Notes under the pieces: generated by a model
Databases searched by the model: none
What the model was told of the DNA's origin: nothing
Seen by the model: only the letters and a program-made list of their open reading frames with translations
Source: Oscarella lobularis
Lineage: Eukaryota; Porifera; Homoscleromorpha; Homosclerophorida; Oscarellidae
Assembly: GCF_947507565.1 (NCBI RefSeq)
Contig: NC_089177.1
Span: forward strand, 3,038,001 to 3,102,000
DNA length: 64,000 nt
Direction of reading: 5' to 3'
Part shown: piece by piece, positions 1 to 12,800 of the stretch
How the letters are laid out: the number at the start of each line of letters is the position of its first letter
Numbering within the stretch: position 1 is the first letter of the stretch
Translations under genes and position numbers: made by a program

Positions 1-756
1 GACCTCCACAACAAAAACTGCATCCATGGGGTCCTGAGCAAGACCCTGACAAAAACTGCTCTTCCGGGGTCCTGGGCAAGACCCCGCTAACAAAAACTGC
101 CCGTGCAAGAAGAGGGGGAAGTCTGTTCGTTTTTTCATTTTATTGAAATAAAATGTCTGTACCCTGTCCTTTTCTCCATGGCGGCAGCAGCGCACGCGGG
201 GTGCACCACCCCGCCGGCGCCCTAAACTAACCTAACTACTGTCTGCCTATCTAGCGCGTCTACGGAGCAAGGCGTGCAGATCATGTTATGCGCCTACCTC
301 TAAGACTACAAAAAAAAAAGTTCTTCTTTCAGTTGCAATGTCATCTTTGCTTGAGCTGCCGGTGGAATTTTCTTTTTTTGAATGGGCGATGACGAAGGTC
401 TCTTTAGCCTCTTTAGTTGAGCAACCGAGGGAGCCCTGCGCGTTCAAAAGGAGCCAACAGGCGCAGTTGCAGGAGATTTTACCTCTGTAGAGCTCTGAAG
501 TGCCAAACTGTATCGCTGTCTTTCTCTTTTCGTAGCCGTTCGTTTAGCAACGGGCCCTGAGACGTGCTCGAAAGCAGGCTCCCTTCTACTAAAGTGAAAT
601 GCATGCGCAAGGCACGGTTGCAGGGGCTCTTATCTCTGACCGATCCGTAGCTGGAAACTGCGGCTAGCTGCGCTGCATTCGCTAAAGTGCGTTAGCGATA
701 TTAACCCTAAAAAATTATAGCGAAAATTAAATAAGGCCACACAATCCCTCAACATT
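1..756. other. Intergenic, no gene recognised
   Basis: No supported coding region. The first 110 bases hold three imperfect copies of a short GC-rich phrase (ACAAAAACTGC followed by a GGGTCCTG..GCAAGACCC block), so the edge looks like low-copy repeat. The remainder contains the presumed 3' flank of the CLN5 gene, which ends at 757 on the minus strand. Confidence 0.5.
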
Positions 757-1784
757 TTAATGTTTGGGAAACGGTACAAAATCAAAAGACAAACCAAAAT
801 AGGGTTCGTGAAGATGCAGGAGCCAGTACTCGTCATTGTACCAATAGTAAAACTTGTCCTGCACTAGAACATATTCAAGGATATCGACCAAGTGCTTAAA
901 ATAATTCCCAATCGACTGATGAGGCTGAAAATAAGAATAGAACGCCATCATACTCTTAGCAAGAGTCTGATTTCCCTGGGGGCCAAATATCTCCGAAGTA
1001 TTACCAAGCGGAATAGGCGGACGGCTAAACAGGGTCAACCTCGTATGATTAACAGCAACAGAACCATTAAAAACGGCCCCACAGCTCGCTAAATGATCGA
1101 AAGCTCGCAGAACAAAGCTCGAGCAATCCCACGGTTCAATATAGATCGTACTAAGCGACGGATCCTGCGCAACTCGAAACGTGATATAATAGACAGCCGA
1201 GTCGTTATCGCGATGCAGCCACTCGATAAACTTATTAAAATCCGAGCCGCTGATATTGCCTATTAGGACCAGCGATCCGTTCTCGGACCAGTGCCGATCG
1301 TCGATGCCATCGTAGAAACACGTGGCGCCCTCGTTGCACCAAACCGGATAAGGAGTCCCCGGTACGACGTGGGGAAAGGTGCAGTTGAACAGCTCAAAGA
1401 GCTCATACCATTCGAGCGTGTAATTCAAACCGGTCGCACGACTTCGAAATCCAATGGCGTCGTGGAAAATTTTCTACAGTAAGTTGCGATTTTTTTTTTG
1501 GTTTCGAGATGTGCGTCTTTTTTTTTTCTTACGAAATTCGCGAGGAGGTCTCCCGTTATGAACTCCCAAACTGGCGCCTGAAGGCTGTAGATGTCGAACG
1601 TGTCGTTGTCGGCAGCGACGACCGTTTTTCCCGTTGGATCTCCTGTCGGACAGAAGGGAAAGAGGGCCCGATCGCAGTACGGGTTCGATGGCGGTCGTTT
1701 AGGCAGAAATTGGTACGGAATGGGATACTGAGTGCCGCCGACGGGCGACAGACTCGTCGCGACGAATAGAAACGCGAAGAACAT
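757..1784 (-). CDS. CLN5: CLN5 lysosomal protein (bis(monoacylglycero)phosphate synthase)
   Basis: Two exons, 1784..1533 and 1473..757, separated by a 59-nt intron (donor GTAAGA, acceptor CTGTAG), give about 322 residues. The exon join restores the family block KIFHDAIGF followed by NYTLEWYELFE. The N-terminus is a hydrophobic signal peptide (MFFAFLFVATSLSPVGG), as expected for a soluble glycosylated lysosomal protein; several N-x-S/T sites are visible. The papain-like active site of the family appears conserved: His in NCTFPH and Cys in DCSSFVLR. CLN5 makes the late-endosomal lipid BMP and is mutated in human Batten disease (family knowledge). Length is close to human CLN5 (358-407 aa depending on start). 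It is followed on the same strand by nothing recognisable; LCMT2 lies upstream, 227 bp away. Confidence 0.93.
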
Positions 1785-2010
1785 CGTGGTTTACTTGTTG
1801 CACATGCGCGGATTCGATAAACACACGATTTAATTATTGGAGCGTGGCTTGAATTTACCTCAAGAGACATTCTTTAGGCCTATAATGATGGCGTTTGCGT
1901 TCATGTGCGTTCCAAACGAGAAGCACGTTCCTCCCCCTCCCAAAACGATAAGTAGTGGTTGCTCAGACCAAACGACTTCACTAGCGTGCTTTTGAAGCAT
2001 GATTGGTAGT

Positions 2011-4681
2011 TCAGGACTGCAATGCTGAGAAGATCCCTTTACACGCCAAATTTTTGCCTACTAGAGTAATAGGATTTACTGGCAGTGATAGCTGCTTCAC
2101 AGCCATTGACTGAAGATTGATCAGAGTGAGGCCAGGTGTAGTCGAGCCTCCAAGTGAAACGCCTCCAACCAAAATGAGATTATTTTTCACTACGTGACTA
2201 GTATGAGAATATCTAAAGAAAGACTGCAAAATCATATCGCCCCATCAATGGTATGTCATTACACTGGAATGACGTTGGGCGTCAAAGGCAATTTTTCACA
2301 TGTGACTTCGATCCTTTTCGTTTTCATGAACTAAAGAAGCAATCAGTTTGTGTCAGAATATCCCCAAGTTTACGACGAACCTTTTCAAGACAGAGGAGGT
2401 GAACGGTTCCAACAATTTCCTCATCTTCCGTCATGCCACCTGATATAATCAGCTTCTTTCCCCAGACAGCACCGCTGTGTGAATGAAGCAAGCCAGGCAA
2501 TTCACCAACCAAACTAGCCTGTAAAGAAAATCAGCAAAGAAAAACGCTACAGCGACTGCTTTTGATTACCTTTGTAAGTACACGAGATTTAACGTTCAAA
2601 GCAAACAAATCGTCAAGCAGCTGGCTACCAACGGTGCAACCACCGTAAACAAACACCCATTCTCCATCTAAGTCAAAGAAATACTCCCAGTAGTTAAAAA
2701 GTATAACTCTTATTGGACCCTATTATATATCTCACCTCCATCATCATCAAGTATAGCATCTGTCGAATGCCTCCAACGAGGTACCATGCAATCACCGGTT
2801 GTCTCTATTTCTATCCAGTCAACAACTGCCGCTTCGTTCTCACCTACGCTCACTTTCAAACGATAAAATTTGCTAGATGGCTTTGTCGGTGAACTTCGAC
2901 CGCCAGTTAGGAGGAAATCTCCGCAACTCAAAGGTACCAGACAATGACAGATCAGCGAGTTTGGAGGTGAGCCCGTAGAGCGGCATTCAACGGCTTTTAC
3001 CACTTTGGAGTCTGCGTCGATCCGAATGAACTGAACATCTGCCATTCTTTGATGCTTTCCTTCGTTCCATCCAAAACCTCCGTGCGCTAGAATAAAATCT
3101 CCGGTCGTCGAAAGAGCGGTTGCATGTCCAAATCTAAATGATGAAATAATTCGCAATACAATGACAAGAAGGTCAGATGTACCTCCTTAGTGACGGCACG
3201 CTGACTGTATGCGTCATTTTCTCGAAGTCGTCCCAACTTTCGCGTTGGCTCAATTTCGAGCGTTTGCTTCTTAGCATTTGACGACACAGCTCAATCGACG
3301 TGTGCTTTGCGGATAGAATGAGGACGTAGTGGTTGCATTTCAAATGCCATTCTTCGAACTCGTCAAAAATCTCCATTTGACACACGCGTCGTCTCTCCTC
3401 CAGCGTAAGACAATTGGAGAAGAACTCGTTCATGTCAATAGCTTCAGACATTTGCCAACCCTGAAAATCAAAAGTGAGGAAAGAGGACGGCGGCGGCGTC
3501 GACGCAGAAACGAACCAAAGACGTGTATCGCTTCTTTTGCTCTTCCTTAGATGGATACAACGCGATAGACTGTAGAGGAGAACCAAGACGAGAAAAATGC
3601 CTCGTCCTGAATTTAAAAAAAAATTATTATGCGGAACTGGCCCCTGAAGACGGCTACTTACATGACTCTTCCAAATCCATCAGACGGATGTATCTAAACA
3701 CATAAAGGCAATAGGATACAGGATTTGATTTTCAAGTTGTATACCTGCTCATACGTAGCAAAGACGGCGTCCCGAAACGATTTAGACGCCCACTGAATAA
3801 CAGCTGATGATCTAGTAGCAAACAAGTGGCGCTGTTGACCTCTACAAAGACAAGCACAGCCTCCCCTTGATAGGTACCTTTCTGGAGGAAGATATGTCAA
3901 GACGACCTCAGACAGTAGCAATGTCGGTGCATCCCAACAAAGACCGTTTGCCAAGAGAGCTGACTCGACGTCTTCAATTTTGTTGAGATCGGCAGCAATA
4001 AGTTTATATGTATCAGACACAATCCCTAAGCGTTGCTAAAAATTATAGCAAGATTCCATTACGATACAGTACCTCTCCCAGTAGTAGTCAAACAAAAATT
4101 TCCAATTTTCTCCTTCAGAATGTCTGACTTTGAAATCAGCGCCGTCTTTCGTTCGACGACACCAGGCAAATCAATCTTGACGTGATGCTCGTATCAACAG
4201 CAGAAGTAGTACAGAAGAACATACCTCATAGAACACTGTCTTCGACATCATCTCTTTGTGAGCGTCCTGTAAGCAGAAGAAGGCGGTGTCGAAACCAGCA
4301 CCTAGAGAAATAATCTACACAAGAAAAAAACAATCAATAACGTAAAAAAAAGACGGTGAGACTGCACCTGTAGCTTTTCTTCTGCAGAAGACCTGAAGTC
4401 GAGAAACGCGGCCAGTGCGTAAGAATTTACTGCTTTCATTCGTATATAGTATCCTCTAGTAACAATGATAACGCTGCAACAGTTTTCTACTCAGCGACTC
4501 AACCTGTTGATGAGCGGAGCTCTTCGACTAGGTTTGGCGACGAAATGCTTGAGATAGGGATCTTTCCAATAGCCGCGATCCACGGCAGACAATTTGCTAA
4601 CGACGCTGCTGTCGTTCGTTGCCTCGACCTAAAGCAATATGAGAGCAAACGCGAATAGGATAGCAGAAAACGTACAGCCAT
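2011..4681 (-). CDS. LCMT2: LCMT2/TYW4, tRNA wybutosine carboxymethyltransferase
   Basis: Multi-exon gene. The coding start is a 6-nt first exon (ATGGCT, 4681..4676) followed by a GTACG donor; exon 2 (4628..4504) reads VEATNDSSVVSKL and then DRGYWKDPYL, the N-terminal signature of leucine carboxyl methyltransferases. Further exons give the SAM-dependent fold (PTLLLSEVVLTYLPPERY near 3880-3940) and the segment AIDMNEFFSNCL...EERRRV with DEFEEWHLKCNHY near 3330-3450. The 3' half (3156..2011) encodes kelch-type repeats such as ILAHGGFGW, LLTGGRSS, IISGGMTED and LILVGGVSLGG. Methyltransferase plus kelch is the architecture of LCMT2/TYW4, which methylates and methoxycarbonylates wybutosine at position 37 of tRNA-Phe, and separates it from LCMT1, which lacks kelch. 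Internal splice sites are only partly resolved. Confidence 0.9.
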
Positions 4682-4796
4682 TACGATACTTCTACAGCAC
4701 GTGATCTATTTATTGTATTGGTAACTCAAACCTTATATGCACAGCTCTGATGCACAGTAGAGAGCCTACACACAAAAAGAAACAAACCAACTCTAT

Positions 4797-7700
4797 CTAC
4801 TTCTTGCTGAAGCTAAATCCAGCGAGCTTGTCACTTGCAGCCGCTTTTGTGCTCTCAGAAAAAAACGACAGGGTCTTCTGACCGCTTGGTTTCGCGTTTT
4901 CGCTGCCAAGCTTTCGCTTCGTTCCTCTCTTTTGTTTCTCATCTTGACTAATTTCTTTGCCCTTTTCTATCCATCGTTGCCTCTCTTCGTCATCCAGAGC
5001 CAAAAAATCGCCGCGAATTTTTGAAAAAAAGTCCTCTTCGGACGTTGCGGCGGAAAACTTCTCTTCCAACGTTTCCTTATTCTCCTCGACCCAAGCCTTC
5101 ATAGCAAATCTTTCCTCTCTAGAAGAAATCCATTTTATCGTGTTGCTGAAGAATTTTAGTACAGTAGCAGTCTCACCTTTTCTTTTTCGATTCTCTCTTA
5201 CGTGGCTTTTTCTCCGCTTCCGATTTCTTTTCCTGTAAATGCGACTTCTTCGTCTTCTTATCCAAATCTGCGGCGAGCTCCTCAATATTTCCTAATACGC
5301 TGGCTCCGCCAGAAACTGATCCAGACTGCGACATCTTCAAACAAACGCCGTCAGAACGCCCCCGACGCAATTTTTTCAATTACCTTAAATGGATTTGATT
5401 TCGGAGCTGGGACCTTTGATTCGACTATCGGCTTTGTCGTCTTCGTTATAGCGACATCGTCATCGCCGTCGGACGCCGCATCGAGCTCTATTCTTTTCTC
5501 GTCTACTAGATCGTCGCTGTACTCGTTTTCTTCCTCCTCTTCCTCTTTTTTCCTTTTTTCGTGCTGACGCTGGAGCTGGATCTGCTGAAAAGATCCCACT
5601 TCTAATTCCTTTTCTACAATTTTCACGAGGAAAAAAAAAGAATATCAGTATAAAGGACTTTTAATAGACAGTGATTGCCAACTTTGAGCCGATTTCCTTA
5701 GAGGTGGTCGATATGGTTCCTCCTCTTCCATTTCTTCATCGTCGTCGTCGTCGTCGTCGCTTTCACCCCGTTCCATAGCCATTTCGTTCAGTTTCTCGGC
5801 AAGGGTGATTCGCTTCATTCGCGACGCGTACGTGATAGCCATGGCAATCTGCTCAGAGAAATAACAGCTACAAATTAGATTCTTTTTAATTAATGCTCAC
5901 CGCTTGTTCATTTGGCAACATCGTACCAATGTCAAACGCTCGGCAATCTCGATCCGCTTTACACGCAAGCTAAAACACAAAAAACGTCTGTCAAATTTCA
6001 TCACGCAAATTATTCTGAGGTAACGCACTGCAAACATTTTGATCAGAGTCGACGTCAATCGTTTATCTTCGTCATCAGTAGCAAAGAGCTTCAGCCGCAA
6101 CGAATCTCCCTAGAGAAACAGAGTTAAAGATTTAAAATTAAATTCAATTTTTTATCATTTACTTCAAGTTGCGACTTTTCGGTTCCCATTTCGCACAGAG
6201 GCATGACGATCGGTACCGTCGTCAAAACGGGTCGCGGCAACGTCGTCGGATACGTGGATCCTTTACACAAAACGCAACGAATGTCCATGTTCGCTTCGGA
6301 AACGCCGACCATCCAATAATGATCCGACAAGCCTTTTAGCTAAAATATAGAAATAAATAAATAAATAAATATTACGAAGATGGCGTACGTGATTTCTCAT
6401 GTTGGACAACGGTTGCCACGACCATCCCGACGCTTCGTCGAGTACGCGTAGAATTCCCTTTGAATCGTAACTGAGAGGCCTTCCTTCCACAGTGAAACTA
6501 ACCAGATTCAATTGTTAGAATACGACGCACCGCGTCTCGAGCGTAGTTTCATCCCTACCCCAGCCACGACAGCGTCGCTTTGCTCGACAGCGGAAGACGA
6601 GTTTCGCGTTTTAGTCTGGTGTTTTTACCGGCGTCAAGTAACCAACAGCCGAGCTTCTGATCGCCAGGCAGACCTATAGACCTATCTTTTTGCACCTCCA
6701 AGACGACGCACTATCAGTGTCTTACCTGGTCCTTCGTGGAATGCAACAAGGACCCAAAAGTCGCAAGCAGCGACGGAAACGACGGGACCGGGCAGGCAAA
6801 CGAGACCCGTCTGCACCCCCGTCAGCGTGAACGTTCGGAGCAGGCGCTTATCGGTGGCGACAGCGAGGCAGCCGTCGCTCAAACCGATGGCCTATGTGCA
6901 ATACTTCGATTTGAAGAGAGTCACTGAGTTTAAATCCAACGTTACCTCGACGTTTTCGTCGTCCGGCATACTCGTGATCCATTCCCTCTCACTATCCCAG
7001 CTTCCAAAATGAACGCACTGGAGCTTACTGTGAAAGGAAGAGAAAAATCTAAAAGTAATAATCATAATAGTCTTTTCTCGCCCGAACCTCGGCGTTTCTC
7101 CGTCGGTTTTCGACGCCAAAGCCAGGGCAGTCGACGAAAGCGACGCCATGCTATGGTTCAAGTGATTTGTCAAGTGGATGCCGTGGTGCAGGCTGACGTC
7201 GTGGAATTCAACGTCAATCAAGGATATGTCGTCTTCCAACGAAAGCTTCACCGTTCCAATTAAATTGTAAGCCTACGGAAACGTTATTCGTTCGTCAACG
7301 GAATTCTTTGCTCTACCATAAACCGTGACGTCAGAATTTCGGGAGTCGATCCAGGTTGAAAAGGCCTTTGCAAATCAGTGGGAGGAGGACAGCGACACGA
7401 CGGCCTAGTAGGAACAATCGTTGCCTAAATGCAAAGATAATCAGTCACCAATTGAGATGTCCACCAACTCTTCTATACCTCTTTAGTATCGTCTTTTTTG
7501 TCGTCTTTAATAGCTTCAAGCAGGGATGCATCAACTAGTAGATAAAAACTATGAGAATCCTAGATCTCGAAAGGGGTCGGAGTCTCGCAGCCCACTGTCT
7601 CGCCCTTCGTCGTGCGCCAAAGAAAAATCTTTTCCCTACCTGCCATCGAGTCGTTTCCCTTTCTTTGATCGATGTCGTCCTCGATGTTGTACCCGTCGTC

Positions 7701-9463
7701 ATCGTCGTCGCTGATTTGCTGTTGCACTCTCGTTCTTTTTCTCACCGGGATCAGATCGTCGTCGTCTTCGTCGTCTCCATCGACGCCGTTGTCCACGTCT
7801 CGCGCTTCTCTGCTGAGAAACGCCATTCCGGAAGGCTGATCGGCTCCCAACGTGTCATCCTCGTTATCGTCATCGTCAAATATTCCAGAAAGGTCAACGT
7901 CCTTTTAATTGAAACGTTAGTTTGTTTAGAGACGTGAGTACAATGCAATTCTACATATGGGCTACCAGAGCATTGTCTTCCGAGCTTCCTGACGACTCTC
8001 CCTCCAATACATATTGGCCGACTTTGCCCTGAGATCAAATTTTCTTTTAGGTCGCTTTATTTAATTAAATTTTCGATTTTTCTCACATTCATCATCGCAA
8101 AAAGGATCTCTTTTCGCTCCTGATGCCAGCTTAGATTCGTTATCATTGACGCCTCGCTCGCAATCCTAAATGCAAAAAATTCTACCACAATCATAAAAAA
8201 AAGTTTTCTAAACTCACGTCTTCAGTAGGGAATGATTGGAAACATTCCAAATGGAAATAACTCCAGCTACAGTGGCACCGGCAATCAAAGTTCCATTGGA
8301 CAACCACGCTGTGGCACTGATAGTCTAAAGGTATAATCGTATAAGGCTAAATTTGTGCTCAGCAGTTCTTTTTACATGGCACTCCTCGTCAGCACTATCC
8401 GACGAGCTGTCGCTTTTGAGAGCAAACGAGAAATTCCAGTCTGACCTCGTGTACAAATGAATTTCGTTTTCGACGGGAATTGCCAAGAGCTGAAATAGAA
8501 TCAATATATGCTAGGATATGACCAATACTGATTGATCGTCCCACTTTTCCACTCTCTGGCTGCCACGACAAACGGCAGAGACTTTTCGCAGTCCTTCATT
8601 TATCAAAAGTAAATGGACAGTGTATCTCGGAGAGTTTCTTTGACTTACGTCAGATCGTTGGATTTTTTCAAAACGCGCAGAGTTCGCACGTTCTTGCATT
8701 CGCCGACACTCCAAATGCGCACCGTTCCATCACAACTAGCCGAAGCCTAATAAGCAAAAATAAACAATGGGCTCGCGAATAGACTACTTCATATTCATAC
8801 CAGAAAGTTTACAAACGGATCAATGGAAATACTCAGAATTGGTGCATCGTGACCAGTGAGCGATTTCACAGATTTCGACGTCAAATCGACGAGTTTAATT
8901 TCAAAATCGCTAAAAAATCGATCAATTTTTTGAAAATCAAATTGCAATGTTCCTCTCACGCCGCTCCAGCCACGAGCAGAGAAGCAGACGCATTGACACT
9001 GAGACAATAGACAGGCATAGAAAATCGAGTCAAAATTCCCTCGGGTTTTCCCTATTCAATAATTCTCATCAAATTTTAAAAGTGCTTTGTTTTTTAAAAC
9101 TCGCATCTGGTACGGTGAATGCCGAAACGCTGCAGTCATCGGATGCGACGAAGACCTTGCCATTCTAAAAGGGAGCTCGTAAAGGAGGGGTGCGTTCTTT
9201 GGAATTTTGGGGGCCCTACCGCGCACGCAACGGCGTAGATTGGCTCCGATCCGCAACTGAACGATCGATCGTCGTCGTCGAACGTCTTCAGGAGGCGCAC
9301 GTCACCTTCGGAGCCGCCGGACGCGATCCAGCTGCGAAAAATGGGAAGATATCGGACGAACGAGTCGTTTTCGCTCTCGAACAATCGTTCACCTGCCGTC
9401 TTCGCTATGGCAAATACTCGTGAGGCCTTCCGTGTGCATGATTCGCATCTCGGGACGCTCCAT
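4797..9463 (-). CDS. WDHD1: WDHD1/And-1 (Ctf4) replisome hub protein
   Basis: Long multi-exon gene. Start chosen at 9463: exon 1 reads MERPEMRIMHTEGLTSICHS, then a 57-nt intron, then WIASGGSEGDVRLLKTFDDDD, matching the N-terminal WD repeat of And-1. WD repeats continue (LTGHDAPILSISIDP near 8800-8880), then an acidic linker (7560-7850), then the SepB/Ctf4 beta-propeller: FHDVSLHHGIHLTN, a CVLCKGSTYPTTLPRP block near 6200-6290 and AITYASRMKRITLAEKL near 5780-5840. A Lys/Glu-rich tail ends in an HMG-like box (WVEENKETLEEKF then DEERQRWIEKGKE) and a lysine-rich C-terminus. All And-1 domains are in order. The protein trimerises and links the CMG helicase to DNA polymerase alpha (family knowledge). 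It faces a small plus-strand gene across a 93-bp gap. Confidence 0.93.
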
Positions 9464-9556
9464 GGTCGACTTGATCGATTTCGCGGCTCGAGTTCGCGAC
9501 TTCGCGCGTTATTAGGAAAAGCCCGTCTAACCCAAATTGCCCGGGGCTCGTCCACC
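9464..9556. promoter_or_regulatory. Compact divergent promoter between WDHD1 and the small membrane-protein gene
   Basis: Only 93 bp separate the two opposing start codons, so both 5' untranslated regions and core promoters must lie here or overlap the coding exons. No TATA element is seen; the interval is moderately GC-rich. The shared-promoter role is inferred from spacing only. Confidence 0.45.
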
Positions 9557-9820
9557 ATGTTCGTTCGGCTTGTAGCTGCTGGTTGCGTTACGGCGACTCT
9601 CGTTCTTTTCGGTAAGCTAAGACGGCGTCATATCGATGTAATCTGGTCATTTGGTCGCGTTATAGCACCCAGATTCGTACCGAGAATAGCGCAAACGCTG
9701 AGAGCGGCTCGCAAGACGTTCTTAGAGGAAGCGAAGGCATTCGAAAGTGAGACGAAAGCACTAAAAAAGCCAGAAACAAGCGGAGAAGGCACTAAAGGCG
9801 ACGGTGTACAGGGGAAATAA
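9557..9820 (+). CDS. Small single-pass membrane protein, 87 aa, unknown; weak TatA/B-like layout
   Basis: Single-exon gene; ATG at 9557 in a good context (TCCACCATG), stop TAA at 9818-9820, followed by A/T-rich sequence with AATAATAAA-type signals near 9845. The protein has an N-terminal hydrophobic segment (about residues 4-18, ending VLFG), a basic stretch (KLRRRH), a predicted amphipathic helix (residues about 34-58, with PRIAQTLRAARKTFLEEAK), and a polar, Lys/Glu/Gly-rich tail. I do not recognise the family. A short membrane helix ending in FG, an amphipathic helix and a disordered acidic/basic tail is the layout of TatA/TatB twin-arginine translocase subunits, but spacing between hinge and helix is longer than usual. 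It could equally be a small mitochondrial inner-membrane protein. It is divergent with WDHD1 and convergent with the WDR gene ending 54 bp away. Confidence 0.6.
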   Translation: MFVRLVAAGCVTATLVLFGKLRRRHIDVIWSFGRVIAPRFVPRIAQTLRAARKTFLEEAKAFESETKALKKPETSGEGTKGDGVQGK

Positions 9821-9873
9821 ACTACGTCATTATCTGTAATTTTAATAATAATAATAATAAATGAATCGATTTT

Positions 9874-12800
9874 TTAAAATTCGGCGGATATTGTTACGGT
9901 TTTCTTGTTTGATCGACTCCTCCGCGTCGAACCTGTTTCTCGTCTGGGCGAACGAAGCAGACCCCCAAATGTCTTGGACATCCCTTGACGTCGATTGCGC
10001 GATCGCGTACTAATTTCCCAAAAGTGTTTGGGAAAGAGGCTAATCTCGTCAAAACGGGCCTGCAAATCTACTCAAAAAAATTTTCCCCCTTTTGACCTCG
10101 CTAAAATATACGTATGGTTTGCTTACCTTTCCATGCTACATGGGCTTTGCTGACTGGTACGGTTTTCTTCTTCGTCATCTGTCGAATTTCGGGTTCCGCC
10201 TGAACGCTGCCGATCGCGTCTGGCCCGTACGAATCTGCAAAATATTTATCCGGATTCGTGAGCATTTCTGGCTTCCTGGGTGCATGAAATCCGTCCGACG
10301 ACGAGCAATCCGTCCACTGTAACCTCTAAATAAAAACAGAATTTCTAACTCAACTGCGCAGAAAAGGTCTATTCTTCTGCCTGATAGGGTGATGCCTCTG
10401 GCCCCAGTACAATGGGATGGCCAGCAGGATATTGCTGCGGATCAGCCGGCTTCCCTCCGAGACGAAGAGGCGGTAGAGTTCGCGGCTGCTTCCGCGGGCG
10501 CTTTTTTGCGCGTTCTGTCTGGTATGTGATTCCCAATGATGTCTTGCTCCAAACGGAGAAGGACGTCTCCTCTTTCTCGTCATTTCCTCCTTCCTCCTCC
10601 TCCTCCTCGTCATCGTCCTCTTCCTCCTTTTGTTCGATTTTGTTGTTTTTGCGACTTGCTGTGGCAACACGCTCGTCGTCGAACGGATCCTCCGCGCCGT
10701 CGGCAATAGTCAATTGACTGCTCTTGCGATTTCTTTCTAAAGATTGCTCCTGTCGCGTCGTCATTTCTCGCTGCTGAAGGGAAACGGACGCTTTGCGAGA
10801 TTCTGCCGCATCTCCACTGCCGCTGCTGTCCTTCTGCGACGACGAGATTTTCCAGTGCTCGTCCTGCACGTCATTTATAATTTAAAATACATAAAAGAGG
10901 AATTGACGTCCGTGTACTTGGCCAAACGTTCCAACTGGCGTGCCATAGATGTCCCATACAGAACAGCAGCAATCAGCCGAAGCGCTTACGACCAGAAGCG
11001 ACTTGTTGCGTTCAAGGAGTAACAACGAGTTGATTGAATCCGTATGAACCGTCCAAGAAGATATGCAAACTACAAGCAAACCATATTATCTACACGCAGG
11101 GAAAAAATGACGTGGTGCACCTCTAACAACCTAATCACTACTACACTGTACGTTCGCTCAAAGTCTTACTTGGAGGTCGATTCTCGTTGGACTTTGTGCA
11201 ATAGTTCTGTATATCCCAGACTTTGATTTCACCTGACGGACTACCGGTGGCTAGATAACGATTTTCGTCGTCCGCAGTTACAGCCACGATGAAAGCCACT
11301 ATGCGGCGAGAAATTGGCTTGCATACGATGCCTCTTCGCACTAACGTACCTGATTGATGAGCAACAAATTCGGCCATGCACTGGCTCGTGTCAATGTTCC
11401 AAAATCGAACCCAACTGCCGCTGCCGCACGATACCAACTGAGCCGCCTTCTTATGCTTAGCCCTTTCGTTCAGATAAAACAATTTGTGAACGGTAAACGA
11501 GGTCGCAACCTAAACAAAGCCTCAATCTCAATTTTCCTAAATTTATTAAAAATCGTGCTTTCCTGCATTTCAATTTCGCTACTGAGCTGCGACGACATTC
11601 TCGCCTCCTGCAATTGCAGCGACGAAAGCATCGAAGTCGTGTTCGTCGCTTTTCGACTGCGCTGAACCGAATCGGGACTCCGCAAGCGAGCGCGCGCGTT
11701 GAGTCGACGAGCGACCCGCTGCGAATAGATGTTCCATAGGATGATTTCGCCGTCTTGCGATGCCGTCGCGACGTGATGCGGAGCGCAATAGGCAACGGTG
11801 ACGATGTCCTCGACGTGCTCCTGGCCTCCCGTCCACTCGCTCGCCTTCGAATCTTTCGCCGACGACGTCATCTCTTGAACGCGAAACAACGTCGGAGATC
11901 TAATAAAAACGATTCTAGCGTCGTTTTGAATATTATCGCGCGTCATTTACCGTTCCCAGCCGACAGACACTACGCCTTGACTAATGCAGACGATCTGGCT
12001 GATGTCGACAGCGAGCCCTTGACAGGCTTGAAGCGTCAAATGAAGTACGCCCGTGTTGAAGTCCCAAATCTGAAGAAGACGAATAGAATGTATTGCAGAG
12101 TGCTTCTAGTGTAGTACCTTTATAAGACCGTCCGAGGCTCCAGTTAGGAAACGTCGCTGATTTTGACTAACTGTCATGCACATTATTTCGGCATCTCCGT
12201 GAGCGTGAGGAATCTACGCGCACCAAGGTCAAGCAGTTCTGCTTTTCCAATTAAACCGCTGGATGGAGAGTACCTTTCTCACTTTCTGCCCCGTGTCCAA
12301 CATCCACATACCGATCATCGACTCGGCACTCCCCGTGACTACTTGGTTCAATTTCGAACTGAAAACAATGCAGGTGACGGCGCGTTCGTGCGTCAAAACC
12401 CTATTCCGCGCGTCGGGCTTGATTTCCATCAAGCACAGCTACACGTACGCGAGACAAAAATTACGCAAGACACAACTACGCCGCTTTATCTACTTGATTA
12501 TTAAACGCTGCCCATAGGCGTTCTCTCGTCTCGTCGAAATAAATGCGAGTAGAAACTTGAGAAAATCGATTTTACGACGCCTTCAATGATTGCGCATTCA
12601 TACCCGAAGGACCGCGAGGAAAACAGCCGGTCAACACTTGAAGGCAAACCTGCAGCTTAATGTCCCACACTCGAAAAACCTGCCAAACAATCAACGGTTT
12701 CACGCGAATGAAACAAGATGGATTGATCCAACTTTTTGAGCACAAATACTGAAAATTTGACCTCGCGGCGTGCTAATATGAACGGCCACAACAGCCGTCG

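Noticed and set aside
5202-5567. Plus-strand Ser-rich frame
   Set aside because: Antisense of the acidic/lysine-rich C-terminal region of WDHD1.
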